Assembly (NCBI RefSeq): GCF_010119235.1 | Contig: NZ_JAAATZ010000001.1 | Span: 836,501-900,500, forward strand | Length of the DNA stretch: 64,000 nt | Reading direction: 5' to 3' | Origin: Flavobacterium phycosphaerae | Lineage (GTDB): Bacteria; Bacteroidota; Bacteroidia; Flavobacteriales; Flavobacteriaceae | Shown: positions 55,318 to 64,000 of the stretch, in pieces | How the letters are laid out: every line of letters starts with the position of its first letter | Position numbering within the stretch: position 1 is the stretch's first letter | Program-made: the position numbers and the translations under genes | Notes under the pieces: model-generated | What the model saw: only the letters and a program-made list of their open reading frames with translations | Database searches by the model: none | What the model was told of the DNA's origin: nothing

Positions 55318-56309
55318 CTACTTAAGCAAACCGTCTAATTGCTCAGTCAATTTAGGGTTTGACGGACGCAAGGCATCGGCATCAACCACTACGCCTTTCG
55401 GATCAATCAGAATAAATCTTGGAATAGAGTTAATTTTGAAAGCTCTTATAAAATCAGACATAAAGTTTTTATCGGCATACAACTGAGTACCTTCCAGGCT
55501 TTTTTCGGTTACAAAATTCTTCCACTTGTCATGGTCTTTTTCCACATCAACCGAAATACTCACAAACTCAACATTCTTTCCTTCGTATTGTTTTTCAATT
55601 GTTTTCAAAAAAGGAATTTCAGCACGACATGGCCCGCACCAGGTAGCCCACACATCAATGTAAACATATTTTCCTCTTAAACTCTCCAATGACGTTTTAC
55701 CTCCTTTATGATTTTCGTAATCAAAATTGGGAGCCGGTTTATTATTCATTTGCTTGTTGGCCAAAATCTGAGCATAATATTCTTCTAATCCCGAAATATT
55801 CATGTCCAAATCCTTTTTATGTAATGCCACAAAAGCAGCATCCAGTTTGGCTTTAGTCATTCGGTCGGTATCGCTTTTTTGCTTTTCCGCTATGGTTTTT
55901 TGAAACTGGCTTCGTCTGAGGCCAAGAGTTTATTGTAATCAAACTTTTGTTCCAATCTCGTTTCTTCGGCCAAATAGTTGTTTTCATTCGCTCCTTTCCC
56001 TTGAAATTTTATAGTTTCATCAAAAGCTTGTGCATCCATCGTCATTTTTAAATCGTACCCATTTTTTAAATACAATTGGGCATACTCTACACCATCATAC
56101 ATATCATACATTCCTTCTTTGATGGGAAAAGTAGCTTTGAAAAGCCCTTTGCTGTCAGCATAGATTTCCTGAATGATTTTTTTTCCGTCTTTTATAAAAA
56201 GAGTAGTGCCGTTTTTGTTGGCAATCTCGGCCTGAAAAGTCATGCTTTCTTGAGAAATTCCACTGGCGGCTATGAAAAGTGTGCAAATAAGACTGGCTAA
56301 TTTTTTCAT
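55318..56309 (-). pseudogene. TlpA-family thioredoxin with DUF4369-like N-domain, apparent frameshift
   Basis: Two frames join into about 330 residues. The N-terminal part (from 56309) has a signal peptide and a beta-rich domain of DUF4369 type (FIKDGKKIIQEIYADSKGLF). The C-terminal part is a TlpA/ResA thioredoxin with the WATWCGPCRAE active site and the cis-proline region INSIPRFILIDPKG. The break is a T-run at 55896-55901 (A-run in the gene): a seventh A restores ASFKKTIAEKQKSD. It is a secreted/periplasmic disulfide reductase. Confidence 0.85.
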
Positions 56310-56481
56310 TTTTTTGGTATTTATATTTTATTTTGACCCAAATATACCTCTTTCTCCACTTTAATCATAAGAATTATAAAAACTTGATTTTATGTTTACC
56401 CGCTTAATTGGTTTAAGTTTTTTACTTTTGCCACCCGAGACCGTTAGGTCGAATTGTTACACAGTAAAAAATTTTATTCCA

Positions 56482-58233
56482 ATGTACAGAAGTCATAATT
56501 GTGGAGAGTTAAACGCTTCACACATCAATAAAGAAGTTACGTTAGCCGGTTGGGTTCAGAAATCAAGAGATAAAGGGTTTATGAATTGGGTGGATTTACG
56601 CGACCGTTACGGAATTACCCAATTAATTTTTGACGAAAGCCGTACGGATAAAACAGTTTTTGAATTGGCTAAAACGCTGGGACGTGAATTTGTAATTCAG
56701 GTTAAAGGAACCGTTATCGAACGTGAAGCTAAAAACAAAAACATCCCAACAGGCGAAATTGAAATTTTGGTTGCTGAATTAAATATATTGAATGCGGCGA
56801 TTACGCCTCCTTTCACCATTGAAGATGAAACCGACGGCGGTGAAGACATCCGTATGAAATACCGTTACTTGGATATTCGTAGAAATCCGGTAAAAAACTC
56901 GTTGCTTTTCCGTCACAAAGTGGCCATGGAAGTGCGTAAATATTTATCTGATTTAGATTTTTGCGAAGTAGAAACTCCCTATTTAATCAAATCAACTCCG
57001 GAAGGAGCCCGTGATTTTGTGGTGCCAAGCCGCATGAATGAAGGACAATTTTATGCCTTGCCACAATCGCCACAAACTTTCAAACAATTATTGATGGTGG
57101 GCGGTATGGACAAATATTTCCAAATCGTGAAGTGTTTCCGTGACGAAGATTTACGCGCTGACAGACAACCTGAATTTACTCAGATTGATTGCGAAATGGC
57201 TTTTGTAGAGCAAGAAGATATTTTAAATGTATTTGAGGGACTGACTCGTCATTTATTAAAAGAATTAAAAGGTATTGAAGTAGAGAAATTCCCAAGAATG
57301 ACCTACGACCACGCCATGAAAACCTACGGAAATGACAAACCGGACATTCGTTTCGGAATGGAGTTTGGCGAATTAAATGCCGTAACACAAAACAAAGATT
57401 TTAGTGTCTTCAATTCCGCTGAATTGGTTGTCGGTATTGCCGCTCCGGGTTGTGCAGCGTATACCAGAAAAGAAATCGATGCTTTGATTGACTGGGTAAA
57501 ACGCCCGCAAGTTGGTGCTTCCGGAATGGTTTATGTAAAATGCGAAGAAGACGGAACCTTTAAATCATCGGTAGACAAATTTTACGACCAAGCTGATTTA
57601 GCCAATTGGGCCAAAGTGACCGGTGCCAAAGCCGGCGATATGATTTTTGTGCTTTCAGGTCCAGCCGATAAAACCCGTACACAGCTTTCTGCTTTGCGTA
57701 TGGAATTAGCCACCCGTTTAGGATTGAGAAATCCTGAGGTATTTGCTCCATTGTGGGTAGTAGATTTCCCGTTATTGGAATTAGACGAAGAAAGCGGAAG
57801 ATGGCACGCCATGCACCACCCATTTACCTCACCCAAACCGGAAGATATGGAATTACTGGCGACAAATCCCGGAAAGGTTCGTGCCAATGCCTATGACATG
57901 GTGTTAAACGGTAACGAAATTGGCGGTGGATCCATTCGTATTCACGATAAAGCGACACAACAATTAATGTTCAAATATTTAGGATTCACCGAAGAAGAAG
58001 CTCGTAATCAGTTTGGCTTCCTTATGGATGCCTTCCAATTTGGTGCTCCTCCACACGGTGGACTTGCTTTTGGATTAGATCGATTGGTGGCGATACTGGG
58101 CGGACAGGAAACTATCCGTGATTTTATCGCTTTCCCTAAAAATAATTCAGGAAGAGACGTGATGATTGATGCTCCATCGGCAATTGATGATGCACAATTA
58201 CAAGAATTACATATAAAATTGAATTTGAGCTAA
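56482..58233 (+). CDS. aspS: Aspartate-tRNA ligase
   Basis: 583 residues from the ATG at 56482; a longer in-frame extension shows no homology. OB-fold anticodon domain with [22 protein letters not shown], then class-II motifs: motif 2 [18 protein letters not shown], the GAD insertion and motif 3 [28 protein letters not shown] -7-like element lies at 56423-56430. Followed by a terminator. Confidence 0.96.
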   Translation: MYRSHNCGELNASHINKEVTLAGWVQKSRDKGFMNWVDLRDRYGITQLIFDESRTDKTVFELAKTLGREFVIQVKGTVIEREAKNKNIPTGEIEILVAELNILNAAITPPFTIEDETDGGEDIRMKYRYLDIRRNPVKNSLLFRHKVAMEVRKYLSDLDFCEVETPYLIKSTPEGARDFVVPSRMNEGQFYALPQSPQTFKQLLMVGGMDKYFQIVKCFRDEDLRADRQPEFTQIDCEMAFVEQEDILNVFEGLTRHLLKELKGIEVEKFPRMTYDHAMKTYGNDKPDIRFGMEFGELNAVTQNKDFSVFNSAELVVGIAAPGCAAYTRKEIDALIDWVKRPQVGASGMVYVKCEEDGTFKSSVDKFYDQADLANWAKVTGAKAGDMIFVLSGPADKTRTQLSALRMELATRLGLRNPEVFAPLWVVDFPLLELDEESGRWHAMHHPFTSPKPEDMELLATNPGKVRANAYDMVLNGNEIGGGSIRIHDKATQQLMFKYLGFTEEEARNQFGFLMDAFQFGAPPHGGLAFGLDRLVAILGGQETIRDFIAFPKNNSGRDVMIDAPSAIDDAQLQELHIKLNLS

Positions 58234-58260
58234 ATACTGTCAAATTCACAGAAATTTAAG

Positions 58261-58300
58261 AAGCAATTGTTTAAATAAGTAAAAACAGTTGCTTTTTTTA
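58261..58300 (+). terminator. Terminator after aspS
   Basis: AAGCAATTGTTT-AAATAAGTAA-AAACAGTTGCTTTTTTT: stem with one mismatch and T-run. Confidence 0.75.
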
Positions 58301-58395
58301 TTTAATAATTTAAAATTCCTCAACTATTTCTTTGTCAAGTTTTTAGTCTTTTGCCTGAATTTGTAATTTTTTTGTAATTTTTTAACTTGAAATGC

Positions 58396-58424
58396 TTGTT
58401 ATGTCGCAATAAAAATTATCTTTG
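58396..58424 (+). promoter_or_regulatory. Promoter of the cold-shock gene
   Basis: -33 TTG at 58396-58398 and -7 TATCTTTG at 58417-58424, spaced 18 bp, a good consensus match. The leader to the ATG at 58455 is short, so the long cold-shock leader of enteric csp genes is absent. Confidence 0.7.
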
Positions 58425-58454
58425 GACATTATTAATATTTTTTATTTCAACACA

Positions 58455-58655
58455 ATGCGCACAGGTACAGTTAAATTTTTCAACGAGTCTAAAGGTTATG
58501 GTTTCATCACAGATGACGAAACCGGAAAAGACATTTTCGTACATGCTACCGGAGTTAAAACTGAAGGTTTAAACGAAGGAGACAAAGTATCTTACGAAGA
58601 AGAAGAAGGTAGAAAAGGTAAAGTAGCCGCTCAAGTAGTAGCTATCGAAGACTAA
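58455..58655 (+). CDS. Cold-shock protein (CspA family)
   Basis: 66 residues, a single OB fold with RNP1 KGYGFITDD and RNP2 DIFVHATGV, start MRTGTVKFFNESKGYG. It binds single-stranded RNA/DNA. A longer in-frame extension upstream carries no CspA homology. Followed by a very strong terminator. Confidence 0.95.
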   Translation: MRTGTVKFFNESKGYGFITDDETGKDIFVHATGVKTEGLNEGDKVSYEEEEGRKGKVAAQVVAIED

Positions 58656-58688
58656 TATATATTATTTTTTGATTACCTAGAATGACTT

Positions 58689-58719
58689 AACGTCCCGAAA
58701 AATTTCGGGACGTTTTTTT
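58689..58719 (+). terminator. Strong terminator after the cold-shock gene
   Basis: ACGTCCCGAAA-AA-TTTCGGGACGT followed by TTTTTT; near-perfect GC-rich stem. Confidence 0.9.
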
Positions 58720-58797
58720 ATGGCGTAACTTTGTTATTTAAAATGAGTTTAAATAAATGTTTTGCCCCCATAAAATCTAAACGTTTAGCGCTCTATT

Positions 58798-58828
58798 TTT
58801 GCGAATTAAATAATGCGATGTATATTTG
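58798..58828 (+). promoter_or_regulatory. Promoter of the nuo operon
   Basis: -33 TTTG at 58798-58801 and -7 TATATTTG at 58821-58828, spaced 19 bp. It lies 35 bp before nuoA. A second TATTTTTG at 58794-58801 overlaps it. Confidence 0.75.
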
Positions 58829-58863
58829 TGGCTATTTTTTATTACTTCTAAATAGTATCCATT

Positions 58864-59229
58864 ATGCAGTCCAATCAATTAGATTATTTACCAATACTGA
58901 TGCAGGCTGGTTTAGCCGTTGGCTTTGTGGTTATGACCATTATTGGCTCCAGTTTTTTAGGTCCGAAAAGACACTCGAAAAACAAGGATAAAAACTTCGA
59001 ATGCGGTATCGAATCGGTAGGAAATGCCAGGATTCCGTTTTCGGTAAAATATTTCTTAGTAGCCATTCTTTTCGTTCTTTTTGATGTCGAAGTAATTTTC
59101 CTTTACCCATGGGCTATCAATTTTAAAGCGTTAGGCATGGAAGGCATGATTAAGATGGTTATTTTTATGTTGTTGCTTTTAGTAGGCTTCTTCTATATTA
59201 TCAAGAAGAAAGCATTAGAGTGGGAATAG
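58864..59229 (+). CDS. nuoA: NADH-quinone oxidoreductase subunit A
   Basis: 121 residues with three membrane helices. The conserved FECGIESVGNARIPFSVKYFL and FDVEVIFLYPWA loops are clear. Complex I membrane subunit. First gene of the nuo operon. Confidence 0.95.
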   Translation: MQSNQLDYLPILMQAGLAVGFVVMTIIGSSFLGPKRHSKNKDKNFECGIESVGNARIPFSVKYFLVAILFVLFDVEVIFLYPWAINFKALGMEGMIKMVIFMLLLLVGFFYIIKKKALEWE

Positions 59230-59234
59230 ATTTA

Positions 59235-59262
59235 ATTACGAATTATAAATTACGAATTATAA
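59235..59262 (+). repeat. Two tandem 14-mer repeats abutting the nuoB start
   Basis: ATTACGAATTATAA occurs twice head to tail, ending directly at the nuoB ATG, so no Shine-Dalgarno site can exist there. The same ATTACGAATT core recurs in the nuoC-nuoD spacer. Confidence 0.85.
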
Positions 59263-59808
59263 ATGAGTGATTCAAAACCAAATATGGTTGCTCCGCCCGA
59301 AGGAGTAGTTGGTGAAGGGTTCTTCGCTACAAAATTAAACGACGTTGTCGGATTGGCTCGTGCTAATTCGCTTTGGCCTCTGCCTTTCGCCACTTCTTGT
59401 TGCGGAATTGAATTTATGGCTACCATGGCCTCTCACTACGATTTAGCAAGGTTTGGTTCGGAAAGAGTAAGTTTCTCTCCTCGTCAGGCTGATATGTTGA
59501 TGGTAATGGGAACGATTTCCAAAAAAATGGCACCTATTTTACGTCAGGTATACGAACAAATGTCAGAACCGCGTTGGGTTATTGCCGTGGGTGCTTGCGC
59601 CTCTTCAGGCGGTGTATTCGACACTTATTCCGTTTTACAAGGCATCGATAAAGTAATTCCGGTTGACGTATACGTACCGGGTTGTCCGCCTAGACCGGAA
59701 CAAATCGTGCAAGGCGTAATGCAATTGCAGGAGTTAGTGAAAAACGAATCGGTTCGCCGTAGAAATTCACCGGAATATAAAGAATTATTAGCTTCTTACA
59801 ACCTATAA
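59263..59808 (+). CDS. nuoB: NADH-quinone oxidoreductase subunit B
   Basis: 181 residues. The N2 iron-sulfur cluster ligands are present in TSCCGIEFMA, VGACASSGGVFD and VPGCPPRPEQI. It sits at the quinone end of the peripheral arm. Two nt separate it from nuoC. Confidence 0.96.
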   Translation: MSDSKPNMVAPPEGVVGEGFFATKLNDVVGLARANSLWPLPFATSCCGIEFMATMASHYDLARFGSERVSFSPRQADMLMVMGTISKKMAPILRQVYEQMSEPRWVIAVGACASSGGVFDTYSVLQGIDKVIPVDVYVPGCPPRPEQIVQGVMQLQELVKNESVRRRNSPEYKELLASYNL

Positions 59809-59809
59809 C

Positions 59810-60328
59810 ATGGCTTTAGAAACGACATTCATACAAGAAAAATTATCCCAAAAGTTCGGCAATAACGTGCTGAATTTTGAAATGAAACGTGATATTTTTT
59901 CTTTCGAAGCTACTGCTTCAACAATACATGAAGTGATTCAAACATTGAAAGAAGACGAAAGCTTAAATTTTCACTTTTTAACCGATTTGACCGGAATCCA
60001 TTTCCCGGATAATGATGAAAACCATCAATTTGCCGTAGTGTATCAACTACACAATTGGATTGAAAATGTTAGGATTCGTGTCAAAACATTTTTGCCCGAC
60101 CCGGCGGAAGTGGAAACAGTAACCGACCTGTTTTTATGCGCCAATTGGATGGAAAGAGAAGCTTGGGATTTCTTCGGAATTAATTTCAAAGGCCATCCGC
60201 AATTAAAACGAATTCTGAATATGGATGAAATGGTTTCACATCCGATGCGCAAAGAATTCCCAATGGAAGACAGTGGAAGAACCGATAAAGATGATCGTTT
60301 CTTCGGAAGAACACCTGCTAATTTATAA
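59810..60328 (+). CDS. nuoC: NADH-quinone oxidoreductase subunit C
   Basis: 172 residues of the 30-kDa subunit family: the HFLTDLTGIHFPDND region and the signature WMEREAWDFFGINFKGHPQLKR. Part of the peripheral arm. It is separate from nuoD, not fused. A 141-bp repeat-rich spacer follows, unusual within this operon. Confidence 0.94.
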   Translation: MALETTFIQEKLSQKFGNNVLNFEMKRDIFSFEATASTIHEVIQTLKEDESLNFHFLTDLTGIHFPDNDENHQFAVVYQLHNWIENVRIRVKTFLPDPAEVETVTDLFLCANWMEREAWDFFGINFKGHPQLKRILNMDEMVSHPMRKEFPMEDSGRTDKDDRFFGRTPANL

Positions 60329-60462
60329 TTATGAATTAGTAATTATGGATTACGAATTTTTGAAAATATAATAATTAGCACCTAAAAGATAATAATGGAA
60401 ATTGAATTACACACTACAATTAAACGCTTCTGTCTTTAATTCGTAATTCGTAATTCGTAATT
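60327..60462. repeat. Repeat element in the nuoC-nuoD spacer
   Basis: The left end has imperfect copies of AATTACGAATT (60327-60360), and the right end has TAATTCG three times in tandem (60438-60458), the inverse orientation of the same core. The pair encloses about 80 bp with no gene. It looks like a small non-autonomous or palindromic repeat between two operon genes. Confidence 0.7.
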
Positions 60463-60469
60463 GAACAAT

Positions 60470-61705
60470 ATGTCAGATTTATTATTACCACCAGAGCATC
60501 GCTATGCTAAAGTCATAGAACAAACTCGCAACGAAGACGGAAGCGAACTCTCTATATTAAACCTAGGACCAACACACCCGGCTACACACGGAATCTTCCA
60601 AAACATTCTGTTAATGGATGGAGAAAGAATCTTAGATGCCGAACCAACCGTAGGCTACATTCACCGTGCGTTTGAAAAAATTGCTGAAAACCGTCCGTTT
60701 TACCAAATCAATGTATTGACCGACCGTATGAACTACTGTTCTTCGCCTATCAACAACATGGCTTGGTGGATGACAGTAGAAAAATTGTTAAATATTGAAG
60801 TGCCGAAAAGAGCGCAATATTTAAGAGTTATCGTGATGGAATTGGCTCGTATTACCGATCACTTAATCTGTAATTCTATCCTTGGAGTAGATACCGGAGC
60901 TTATACCGGTTTCCTTTATGTGTTCCAGTTCCGTGAAAAAGTATACGAGATTTACGAAGAAATTTGTGGCGCTCGTTTAACCACCAACATGGGAAGAATT
61001 GGCGGTTTCGAAAGAGAATGGTCAGACGAAGCCTTCAAAAAATTAAATACGTTCTTAGAAGAGTTTCCAATCGCTTGGAAAGAATTTGAAAACCTTTTCG
61101 AAAGAAACCGAATCTTTATTGACAGAACGGTTAACGTTGGTCCAATCACCGCTGAAAAAGCCATGCAATACGGATTAACCGGTCCTAATTTAAGAGCGGC
61201 CGGAATTGATTATGACGTGCGTAAAGCTGCTCCGTATTCTTCGTATGAAGACTTTGAATTTGATGTTCCGGTTGGAAAATCAGGAGATACTTATGACCGT
61301 TTTTGTGTGCGTAATGCCGAAGTTTGGGAAAGCTTAAACATCATCAAACAAGCCTTGGCCAAAATGCCGGAAGGCCCAATTCACGCTGACGTTCCTGATT
61401 ATTATTTACCTCCGAAAGAAGACGTATATACCAACATGGAAAGCTTAATCTATCACTTCAAAATTGTGATGGGCGAAGTGCCGGTGCCGGTAGATGAAAT
61501 TTACCACGCGGTAGAAGGTGGAAACGGAGAGTTAGGTTTCTATTTAATTTCCGATGGAAGCCGTACCCCATATCGTTTGAAATTCAGAAGACCTTGTTAT
61601 ATTTATTATCAAGCTTACACCGAGATGATTAAAGGCGGTATGCTTTCAGACGCTATCGTTATTTTATCAAGTTTAAATGTAATTGCAGGCGAATTAGACG
61701 CTTAA
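60470..61705 (+). CDS. nuoD: NADH-quinone oxidoreductase subunit D
   Basis: 411 residues from the ATG at 60470 (a TTG lies 9 nt upstream). The 49-kDa family parts are NLGPTHPATHGIFQ, VGYIHRAFEKIAENR, TDRMNYCS and the end LSSLNVIAGELDA. It forms the quinone-binding cavity with NuoB. Five nt from nuoE. Confidence 0.96.
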   Translation: MSDLLLPPEHRYAKVIEQTRNEDGSELSILNLGPTHPATHGIFQNILLMDGERILDAEPTVGYIHRAFEKIAENRPFYQINVLTDRMNYCSSPINNMAWWMTVEKLLNIEVPKRAQYLRVIVMELARITDHLICNSILGVDTGAYTGFLYVFQFREKVYEIYEEICGARLTTNMGRIGGFEREWSDEAFKKLNTFLEEFPIAWKEFENLFERNRIFIDRTVNVGPITAEKAMQYGLTGPNLRAAGIDYDVRKAAPYSSYEDFEFDVPVGKSGDTYDRFCVRNAEVWESLNIIKQALAKMPEGPIHADVPDYYLPPKEDVYTNMESLIYHFKIVMGEVPVPVDEIYHAVEGGNGELGFYLISDGSRTPYRLKFRRPCYIYYQAYTEMIKGGMLSDAIVILSSLNVIAGELDA

Positions 61706-61710
61706 GAATT

Positions 61711-62241
61711 ATGGAAAGATCACACATCAAACAAGAGATAAACATTACTGAACCGTTGATGGCTCGCATCAATGAATTAATCAGTCATTATCCTGCCGAT
61801 AAAAAGAAATCCGCTTTATTACCTGTTTTGCACGAAGTTCAGGATGCTCACGACAATTGGTTGAGTATCGAATTGCAAAACAAAGTAGCCGAGATTTTAG
61901 AAATACTACCTATTGAAGTATACGAAGTGGTTACTTTTTATACCATGTTCAATCAAAGACCCATCGGAAAATACATGTTCGAGTTCTGTCAAACGGCTGC
62001 CTGTTGTCAAAACGGCGTAGAAGATTTGATGGATTATACATGTTCCAAATTGGGCGTTGGCATTGGAGAACCAACGGCTGACGGGATGTTTGAAGTACGC
62101 GGCGTAGAGTGTTTAGGCGCTTGCGGTTATGCTCCGATGATGCAGTTGGGTGATTTCTACCAAGAGCATTTGACCAAAGAAAAAGTTGACCAGCTAATCG
62201 CTGATTGCAAAGACGGAAAAATCACTTTACACGATAAATAA
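61711..62241 (+). CDS. nuoE: NADH-quinone oxidoreductase subunit E
   Basis: 176 residues, thioredoxin-like [2Fe-2S] protein with ligands in FCQTAACCQNG and GVECLGACGYAPM. Binds the N1a cluster beside NuoF. Confidence 0.95.
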   Translation: MERSHIKQEINITEPLMARINELISHYPADKKKSALLPVLHEVQDAHDNWLSIELQNKVAEILEILPIEVYEVVTFYTMFNQRPIGKYMFEFCQTAACCQNGVEDLMDYTCSKLGVGIGEPTADGMFEVRGVECLGACGYAPMMQLGDFYQEHLTKEKVDQLIADCKDGKITLHDK

Positions 62242-62245
62242 TATC

Positions 62246-63607
62246 ATGGGAAGAAAAATATTATTAGACAAAATCAATGTTCCGGGCATCAAAACCTATG
62301 AAGTGTATCGTCGCGAAGGCGGTTATGCTTCGGTGGAAAAAGCCCTGAAAAAAATGACTCCCGATGAAGTAGTCGAAGAAGTAAAAACTTCCGGATTACG
62401 TGGTCGTGGCGGTGCGGGTTTCCCGGCCGGAATGAAATGGAGTTTTATCGACAAAAAATCGGGCAACCCAAGACACTTGGTGTGCAACGCTGATGAGTCG
62501 GAACCGGGGACTTTCAAAGACCGTTACTTAATGGAATACATTCCGCATCTTTTGATTGAAGGAATGATTACCTCGAGTTACGCTTTGGGCGCCAACCTAT
62601 CTTACATCTACATCCGTGGAGAATACATGTGGGTGTACAAAATTTTAGAAAGAGCCATCGCCGAAGCGAAAGCTGCCGGTTGGTTAGGCAAAAATATATT
62701 AGGCTCAGGCTACGATTTGGAATTATTCGTCCAAATTGGTGGCGGTGCTTACATCTGCGGTGAAGAAACTGCGTTAATTGAAAGTTTGGAAGGAAAACGT
62801 GGTAATCCTCGTTTGAAACCACCATTCCCGGCGGTGAAAGGTCTTTGGCAAAATCCAACCGTGGTAAACAATGTTGAAACGATTGCGGCCGTGCCATGGA
62901 TTATTAATAATTCAGGAGCAGATTATGCCGGAATCGGAATCGGTCGTTCAACAGGAACGAAGTTAATCTCGGCTTCCGGAAATATCAAAAACCAAGGGGT
63001 TTACGAAATTGAATTAGGTGTTTCGGTTTACGAATTCATCAATTCGGATGAGTATTGTGGCGGAATGCAGGACAGACCTTTAAAAGCATTAGTGCCCGGA
63101 GGTTCTTCGGTGCCAATTCTTCCGGAACATTTAATCTACAAAACTGCAGCCGGTGAAGACCGTTTGATGACTTACGAAAGTTTGTCCGATGGTGGTTTTG
63201 CAACCGGTTCAATGTTAGGTTCGGGTGGATTTATCGTATACGATGACCGCGCTTGTATCGTTCGCAACACTTGGAATTTCTCTCGTTTCTATCACCATGA
63301 ATCTTGCGGACAATGTACCCCATGTCGTGAAGGAACCGGTTGGTTAGAAAAAGTATTATGGAGAATCGAAAACGGACAAGGACGCGAAGAAGACATCGAA
63401 TTGTTGTGGAGCATCCAATCCAAAATTGAAGGAAATACGATTTGTCCTTTAGGCGACGCGGCTTCATGGCCGGTAGCGGCAGCTATCCGTCACTTCAGAG
63501 ACGAGTTTGAATACCACATTCGTTTCCCAGAAAAAGTTAAAAATAGAGATCACTTTGTGGCTGAACCTTTTTCACAAGTCTTAATGTCGAAAGTCGTAAA
63601 GTCATAA
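62246..63607 (+). CDS. nuoF: NADH-quinone oxidoreductase subunit F
   Basis: 453 residues. FMN/NADH site GLRGRGGAGFPAGMKW and the 4Fe-4S motif ESCGQCTPCREG. It oxidises NADH in Complex I. The last residues, SKVVKS, and the stop codon are encoded by copies of the 8-nt repeat AAAGTCAT found again after the next gene, so the native C-terminus may have been altered. nuoG and later genes would lie beyond the window. Confidence 0.95.
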   Translation: MGRKILLDKINVPGIKTYEVYRREGGYASVEKALKKMTPDEVVEEVKTSGLRGRGGAGFPAGMKWSFIDKKSGNPRHLVCNADESEPGTFKDRYLMEYIPHLLIEGMITSSYALGANLSYIYIRGEYMWVYKILERAIAEAKAAGWLGKNILGSGYDLELFVQIGGGAYICGEETALIESLEGKRGNPRLKPPFPAVKGLWQNPTVVNNVETIAAVPWIINNSGADYAGIGIGRSTGTKLISASGNIKNQGVYEIELGVSVYEFINSDEYCGGMQDRPLKALVPGGSSVPILPEHLIYKTAAGEDRLMTYESLSDGGFATGSMLGSGGFIVYDDRACIVRNTWNFSRFYHHESCGQCTPCREGTGWLEKVLWRIENGQGREEDIELLWSIQSKIEGNTICPLGDAASWPVAAAIRHFRDEFEYHIRFPEKVKNRDHFVAEPFSQVLMSKVVKS

Positions 63608-63610
63608 AGT
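63590..63610 (+). repeat. Period-8 repeat at the nuoF end
   Basis: AAAGTCGTAAAGTCATAAAGT spans the nuoF stop codon; 21 nt with 8-nt period. A near-copy lies at 63979-63999 after the four-helix-bundle gene. Confidence 0.8.
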
Positions 63611-63613
63611 AAA

Positions 63614-63988
63614 ATGGGAAAATTTAAATCTTTTGAAGAAATTAATTCTTGGCAGAAAGCCAGACATTTTAACAAAAGGATTTATGAGATAACCGAAAAT
63701 CAAAACTTTAAAAAAGATTTTGATTTGGCAAGACAAATAAGAAGAGCATCCATTTCAATTTCTTCCAATATTGCAGAAGGTTTTGAAAGGAATACGGATA
63801 AAGAATTTATACAGTTTTTGTATATCGCTAAAGCATCCGCTGCAGAAGTAAGGTCGCAATTGTATTTAGCATTAGATTTGAATTATATTGAAAAACTTGA
63901 ATTTGAAGAACTATTTAATGATGTTTCTGATATTTCAAAATTAATAAGTGGATTTATAAAATATTTAAATGACAGTCAAAAGTCATAA
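63614..63988 (+). CDS. Four-helix-bundle protein (23S rRNA-intervening-sequence type)
   Basis: 124 residues. Typical S23/IVP block FKSFEEINSWQKARHFNK, then LARQIRRASISISSNIAEG and the later EFIQFLYIAKASAAEVRSQL. Such proteins were first noted in intervening sequences of 23S rRNA and now occur widely, often beside short repeats; their role is unknown. It sits after nuoF, where nuoG would be expected, between two 21-nt repeat copies. Its last residues, SQKS, and stop are also encoded by the repeat. Confidence 0.88.
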   Translation: MGKFKSFEEINSWQKARHFNKRIYEITENQNFKKDFDLARQIRRASISISSNIAEGFERNTDKEFIQFLYIAKASAAEVRSQLYLALDLNYIEKLEFEELFNDVSDISKLISGFIKYLNDSQKS

Positions 63989-63999
63989 AGTCACAAAGT
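63979..63999 (+). repeat. Period-8 repeat at the four-helix-bundle gene end
   Basis: AAAGTCATAAAGTCACAAAGT, same 8-nt unit as at 63590-63610, spanning the stop codon of the gene. Confidence 0.8.
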
Positions 64000-64000
64000 T

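Noticed and set aside
6693..55901. Programmed transcriptional slippage at the broken A-runs
   Set aside because: Slippage usually needs longer runs (about eight or more A residues); here runs are 5-6 and several breaks are in C, G or mixed runs. Under-calling explains all of them.
60392..60441. Tiny reading frame MEIELHTTIKRFCL in the nuoC-nuoD spacer
   Set aside because: Only 14 codons, inside a repeat-flanked spacer, with no supporting signal.

Overview
The window looks like a chromosomal stretch of a Flavobacterium or close Flavobacteriaceae relative. Evidence: AT-rich sequence, Bacteroidetes-type promoters (TTTG, about 19 nt, TAnnTTTG), lipoproteins with an acidic residue patch after the lipid cysteine, proteins with type IX secretion (T9SS) sorting domains, a carotenoid cyclase, an Nramp-Usp fusion, a one-gene ornithine-lipid synthase (OlsF type) and an SDR-type threonine dehydrogenase. 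No rRNA, tRNA, CRISPR array or prophage was recognised.

Layout. 1-830: a REP-associated tyrosine transposase (RAYT) next to a cluster of REP-like hairpins. 0.8-11 kb: housekeeping and envelope genes (OmpA lipoprotein, exonuclease III, OlsF-like acyltransferase, M48 protease, small membrane proteins, a T9SS cargo protein, a 2-hydroxyacid dehydrogenase). 11.1-21.6 kb: one long minus-strand operon for reductive pyrimidine catabolism. It carries a transporter, dihydropyrimidine dehydrogenase PreT/PreA, dihydropyrimidinase, two candidate beta-ureidopropionases, an omega-aminotransferase and a CoA-acylating semialdehyde dehydrogenase, so it can take uracil or thymine through to acetyl- or propionyl-CoA. 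21.9-28 kb: small accessory genes, including a secreted PHP phosphoesterase and a globin-like lipoprotein beside an HMA-like membrane protein. 28-47 kb: mfd, a secreted metalloprotease, yraN, LD-carboxypeptidase, metG, ssb, M28 and M13 peptidases and a SCO1-like protein. 47-52 kb: an iron/manganese block (feoA, feoB, FeoB-associated Cys-rich protein, Nramp-Usp transporter, DtxR/MntR regulator). 52-58.7 kb: outer-membrane protein, lycopene cyclase, bacilliredoxin, a TlpA-like thioredoxin, aspS and a cold-shock gene. 58.8-63.6 kb: nuoA-nuoF, followed by a four-helix-bundle (S23-type) gene flanked by short repeats.

Six genes (DUF2752, preT, metG, an SDR gene, a CBU_0592-type gene, a TlpA-like gene) are each broken by what looks like loss of one base, usually in a homopolymer; one of them has two such sites. 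Because metG is normally essential and single-copy, and the neighbouring frames stay well conserved, the simplest reading is under-called homopolymers in the assembly rather than true pseudogenes. I annotate these as full-length genes with a frameshift.

The most interesting non-coding signals are a structured-RNA candidate at about 40311-40440 behind a strong promoter, the RAYT/REP cluster, and families of short tandem or inverted repeats inside the nuo operon. I did not find a convincing wholly new system. The best candidates for novelty are the globin-like lipoprotein with its HMA-like neighbour, and the repeat-flanked four-helix-bundle cassette that appears to have replaced the end of nuoF.
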